From the NCBI GenBank assembly GCA_021811085.1, contig JAJZPQ010000022.1, positions 1 through 56,279 of the forward strand: a stretch of 56,279 nt of DNA, given 5' to 3'. This document shows, one piece after another, positions 54,614 to 56,279 of this stretch (position 1 is its first letter; the number at the start of each line of letters is the position of its first letter). The notes under the pieces were generated by a model, which was given only the letters and a program-made list of their open reading frames with translations, searched no databases and was not told where the DNA came from. Origin of the DNA: Pseudomonadota bacterium. Its GTDB lineage: Bacteria; Pseudomonadota; Gammaproteobacteria; Burkholderiales; SG8-39. Position numbers and translations under genes: made by a program.

Positions 54614-54973
54614 ATGAAGCTCTATAAAATTAATGGCGCCACCATCTATGTTTTAGGCTTCAAAGAATTGCCCGGCATTATCAAGGTCGGGATCACGCGC
54701 CGCTCTGGCGCCCGGCGCGTGAGTGAGATCGGTCGGCAGCTTCGCGCAACGCCAATGGTTGAATATTCAACCTACGTCGAAGAGGCGGATCAGTTCGAGG
54801 CGATAGTTCACCGTCAATTCAAGTTCCTCGGAAGGCACGTACAGGGAGAATACTTCGAGGCATCCCCGCAGCTCGCGATAGATTTCATCGAACTCTATCG
54901 CGACAAAGGCAGCGACCTTGAGTATTGGGCTGGGAAGACTGGCGATCTGCCGCGGCTGGAGCACCGCGCATGA
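54614..54973 (+). CDS. GIY-YIG nuclease-like T5orf172 domain protein
   Basis: A 119-residue protein: IYVLGFKELPGIIKVGITRR, then SEIGRQLRATPMVEYSTYVE, FEAIVHRQFKFLGRHVQGEY and FEASPQLAIDFIEL. The order IYV..(12)..IKVGIT..R, then E..(H)..F......EYF is the T5orf172/MUG113 form of the GIY-YIG fold. Role in element transfer, defence or regulation unknown. It is the first gene inside element 2, only 35 bp from the att core, an unusual place for a nuclease-like gene. Confidence 0.82.
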   Translation: MKLYKINGATIYVLGFKELPGIIKVGITRRSGARRVSEIGRQLRATPMVEYSTYVEEADQFEAIVHRQFKFLGRHVQGEYFEASPQLAIDFIELYRDKGSDLEYWAGKTGDLPRLEHRA

Positions 54974-55263
54974 CCGCACATGCCACCAGGCAGAGCGGCC
55001 AGGGCGTCGTCACGATCCGGCACGAGTTCTGGCGCGATGACAAGGGCCAGCCGAGCCGGCTCTACTACAGCGTGGACGATCACGTCTCGGACGAAGACCT
55101 ACCCACGTTCCTTGTGTGCAAGTTCAAGAGCGGGCGCTTCGATGACCGCGCGATCACGCCACTCATTGCCAAGGCGATGACCGAGCAACGCGAGCTGACC
55201 GACGAAGAGGTCGATGCGATCGTGGACCCGCTCGTCCTTGAAAAGGTGCTGCGCGCAGCATGA
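54970..55263 (+). CDS. Hypothetical protein of element 2, 97 aa
   Basis: Starts at ATG 54970 (overlaps upstream stop): TAHATRQSGQGVVTIRHEFW, RLYYSVDDHVSDEDLPTFLV and a helical end REVDA-type ELTDEEVDAIVDPLVLEKVL. An alpha/beta protein without known family. A longer in-frame start at 54925 lies inside the GIY-YIG gene and is not used. Confidence 0.58.
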   Translation: MTAHATRQSGQGVVTIRHEFWRDDKGQPSRLYYSVDDHVSDEDLPTFLVCKFKSGRFDDRAITPLIAKAMTEQRELTDEEVDAIVDPLVLEKVLRAA

Positions 55264-55565
55264 CCAAAGCGCCCCTCAATCTACCGATGGTCCTCGATTT
55301 CATGGAGCTGGACCTCTCGGCGAACGGAAGCCATGAGCCCGGTGGACAGGCCGTGTACGCCTACTGCGGCCAGAAGGGCGTGCGAACGGTTGCCGCGGTG
55401 ATCGCGTGGCTTCCTGCGCCTGCACCGAGGCGCCTGTCTGACGCGGCGATCTGCAAACTGTTTGCTGAGTGGAAAAAACGCGGCCTGGTGAGCGTGCCGC
55501 TTACACCCGATGAGGTGCGAGAGATTTGCGGCGCCGAATTGTTGGGGATGGTGCTCTCACCGTGA
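55260..55565 (+). CDS. Hypothetical winged-helix-like protein of element 2, 101 aa
   Basis: ATG 55260 overlaps the previous stop. Segments LNLPMVLDFMELDLSANGSH, YAYCGQKGVRTVAAVIAWLP, and SDAAICKLFAEWKKRGLVSV suggest an all-helical protein that might end in a winged helix. No family is recognised. Its stop overlaps the GTG of the next gene. Confidence 0.55.
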   Translation: MTKAPLNLPMVLDFMELDLSANGSHEPGGQAVYAYCGQKGVRTVAAVIAWLPAPAPRRLSDAAICKLFAEWKKRGLVSVPLTPDEVREICGAELLGMVLSP

Positions 55566-55852
55566 ATGCCTTAATGCCTGACCCTGAACTGTGGACATTG
55601 AGCGAGCCGATCCACAGGTATGACCCGGTGCCGGCGCACGTCCTCGTTGGCGTCCCCAAGGACGGTGGATACCAGCCCGTCGCGCACTTTGCCCCGATAG
55701 CCGATACGTTCAGGCGGGAAAACAAGACCATCCTGCAATTCGTTCTGTCCGATGTATGGCACGCATGGAAGGAGAACCAGTGCAACACCCTCACGCTGGA
55801 GCAGACGCAGGCGGTTATGCTCGCGCGCATTCTGACCGGCAAACGGGTGTGA
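55562..55852 (+). CDS. Hypothetical protein of element 2, 96 aa
   Basis: The likely start is GTG 55562, overlapping the preceding stop (GTGA); ATG 55574 is an alternative. LWTLSEPIHRYDPVPAHVLV, then HFAPIADTFRRENKTILQFV and a C-terminal helix. No family known. The frame is open further upstream to 55526, inside the previous gene. Confidence 0.55.
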   Translation: MNALMPDPELWTLSEPIHRYDPVPAHVLVGVPKDGGYQPVAHFAPIADTFRRENKTILQFVLSDVWHAWKENQCNTLTLEQTQAVMLARILTGKRV

Positions 55853-55909
55853 CCCTTGCCAAGCATTGCCCAGGTGGGCTTTAATAGCGCCTCACCTTGG
55901 AGGATGTCT

Positions 55910-56149
55910 ATGCGAGTGATTGCTGCTTTGATGGTGGGGGTGTTGGCCGGATGCGCGAGCCCGGCCGGAGAGAAGCTGGACGACGTTGACCTGTCGCATG
56001 CACAGCCTGCGTGCGCACGCGGATGCCTGGCCGTGTACTCCACCTGCGCGGGCCACGCGGCGAATGCCCTGGGGGTTCAGGTGTCGAACGTGCTCGACGC
56101 CTGCAAGGCATCGCTCAAGTCCTGCGGGGACACCTGCCCGAGGCAGTGA
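55910..56149 (+). CDS. Small lipoprotein with multiple Cys, 79 aa
   Basis: The ATG 55910 follows GGAGG by 6 nt; ATG 55904 overlaps the ribosome site and is less likely. Lipoprotein signal RVIAALMVGVLAGCASPAG (lipobox LAGC). The mature part has five to six Cys, in AQPACARGCLAVYSTCAGHA and DACKASLKSCGDTC, forming a CHCH-like helical pattern probably held by disulfides in the periplasm. Function unknown. Confidence 0.68.
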   Translation: MRVIAALMVGVLAGCASPAGEKLDDVDLSHAQPACARGCLAVYSTCAGHAANALGVQVSNVLDACKASLKSCGDTCPRQ

Positions 56150-56279
56150 GCGTCAAGCACACCATCGAACTCGTCGGCGATAGCCGGCGCATCCTGGTCC
56201 ACATCCCAGGCGGCCGTCCGATCACCGCTCGACAGAATAGCAACCTGAGATGGTCGATCCCGATCTGCACGCTCGATCG
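56146..56279 (+). CDS. Hypothetical protein, N-terminal part only
   Basis: A GTG at 56146 overlaps the stop of the lipoprotein gene (GTGA) and opens SVKHTIELVGDSRRILVHIP, then GGRPITARQNSNLRWSIPIC, with no stop up to the window end. Coupling pattern and good codon use support it. No family recognised from 44 residues. Confidence 0.45.
   Translation, partial: MSVKHTIELVGDSRRILVHIPGGRPITARQNSNLRWSIPICTLD

Larger units (their letters stand above)
54534..56279. mobile_element. Left end of a second integrated element (tRNA-His site)
   Basis: Begins at the orphan 3' half of tRNA-His and runs past the window. The following genes are small, overlap by 4 nt, all point rightward and are phage- or island-like (GIY-YIG T5orf172, unknown, lipoprotein). 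The tRNA fragment reads leftward, so the intact tRNA-His should lie at the far right end of the element. No integrase is seen in the 1.7 kb visible; it should lie near the other end. Confidence 0.75.

Overview
The window is GC-rich DNA from a betaproteobacterium, probably Burkholderiales-like. The evidence is an orphan Bug-type substrate-binding protein, a DUF3563-like protein, TAXI/TRAP and CaiB/enoyl-CoA catabolic genes, and a two-partner-secretion adhesin. Identification rests on protein families and motifs recognised by eye; no database search was run. About 42 kb of ordinary chromosome lies between two integrated elements, each marked by an orphan 3' half of a tRNA gene.

Element 1 (1-12,320; its left end lies outside the window) is the early and lysogeny part of a temperate prophage. 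A leftward operon (4237 to 1) starts with a Cro-like gene and runs through a ribbon-helix-helix protein, an ASCH-like protein, a replication protein and NinB to a DUF5131 protein that has lost its cysteine motif. A rightward operon (5265 to 12,177) carries small genes, a Rad52-like annealing protein, Gp157, a DUF4224 protein and a tyrosine integrase. Between them is an immunity region (4238-5220) laid out like that of lambda: a CI-like gene followed by a small membrane protein and an exported HNH nuclease, flanked on both sides by pairs of the same operator, RATACCTNNNGTATC. Almost every gene overlaps the next by 4 nt. The element ends at a tRNA-Asn 3' fragment.

The chromosome (12,321-54,533) opens with a PEBP-like protein and a DUF3563-like protein. 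Next is a leftward operon encoding a TpsB transporter, a 2,927-residue glycine-rich TpsA adhesin built on an exact 843-bp repeat, and an exported FecR-domain protein. Then come single genes and small clusters: a YkgJ-like protein, MarR, GAF-adenylate cyclase, a parvulin lipoprotein, GMC oxidoreductase, ROK kinase, response regulator, universal stress protein, a methyltransferase, indole/phenylpyruvate decarboxylase, a Sel1 protein, a DODA-like dioxygenase, DUF2721, half of a transporter, DUF302, a Bug protein and cytochrome c. Two transport operons follow. The first is RpiR regulator, class III aminotransferase, TAXI binding protein and fused TRAP permease (rightward). The second is enoyl-CoA hydratase-like protein, binding protein, fused ABC permease, ATPase and CaiB CoA-transferase (leftward); a tandem repeat with two differently built hairpins sits between permease and ATPase.

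Element 2 (54,534 to beyond the right end) starts at a tRNA-His 3' fragment and carries a T5orf172-type GIY-YIG protein, small coupled unknown genes and a lipoprotein. Its integrase is not in the window.

The least described parts are the gene pair in the rexAB position of element 1, the TpsA repeat with paired cysteines plus its FecR partner, and the hairpin linker of the ABC operon.
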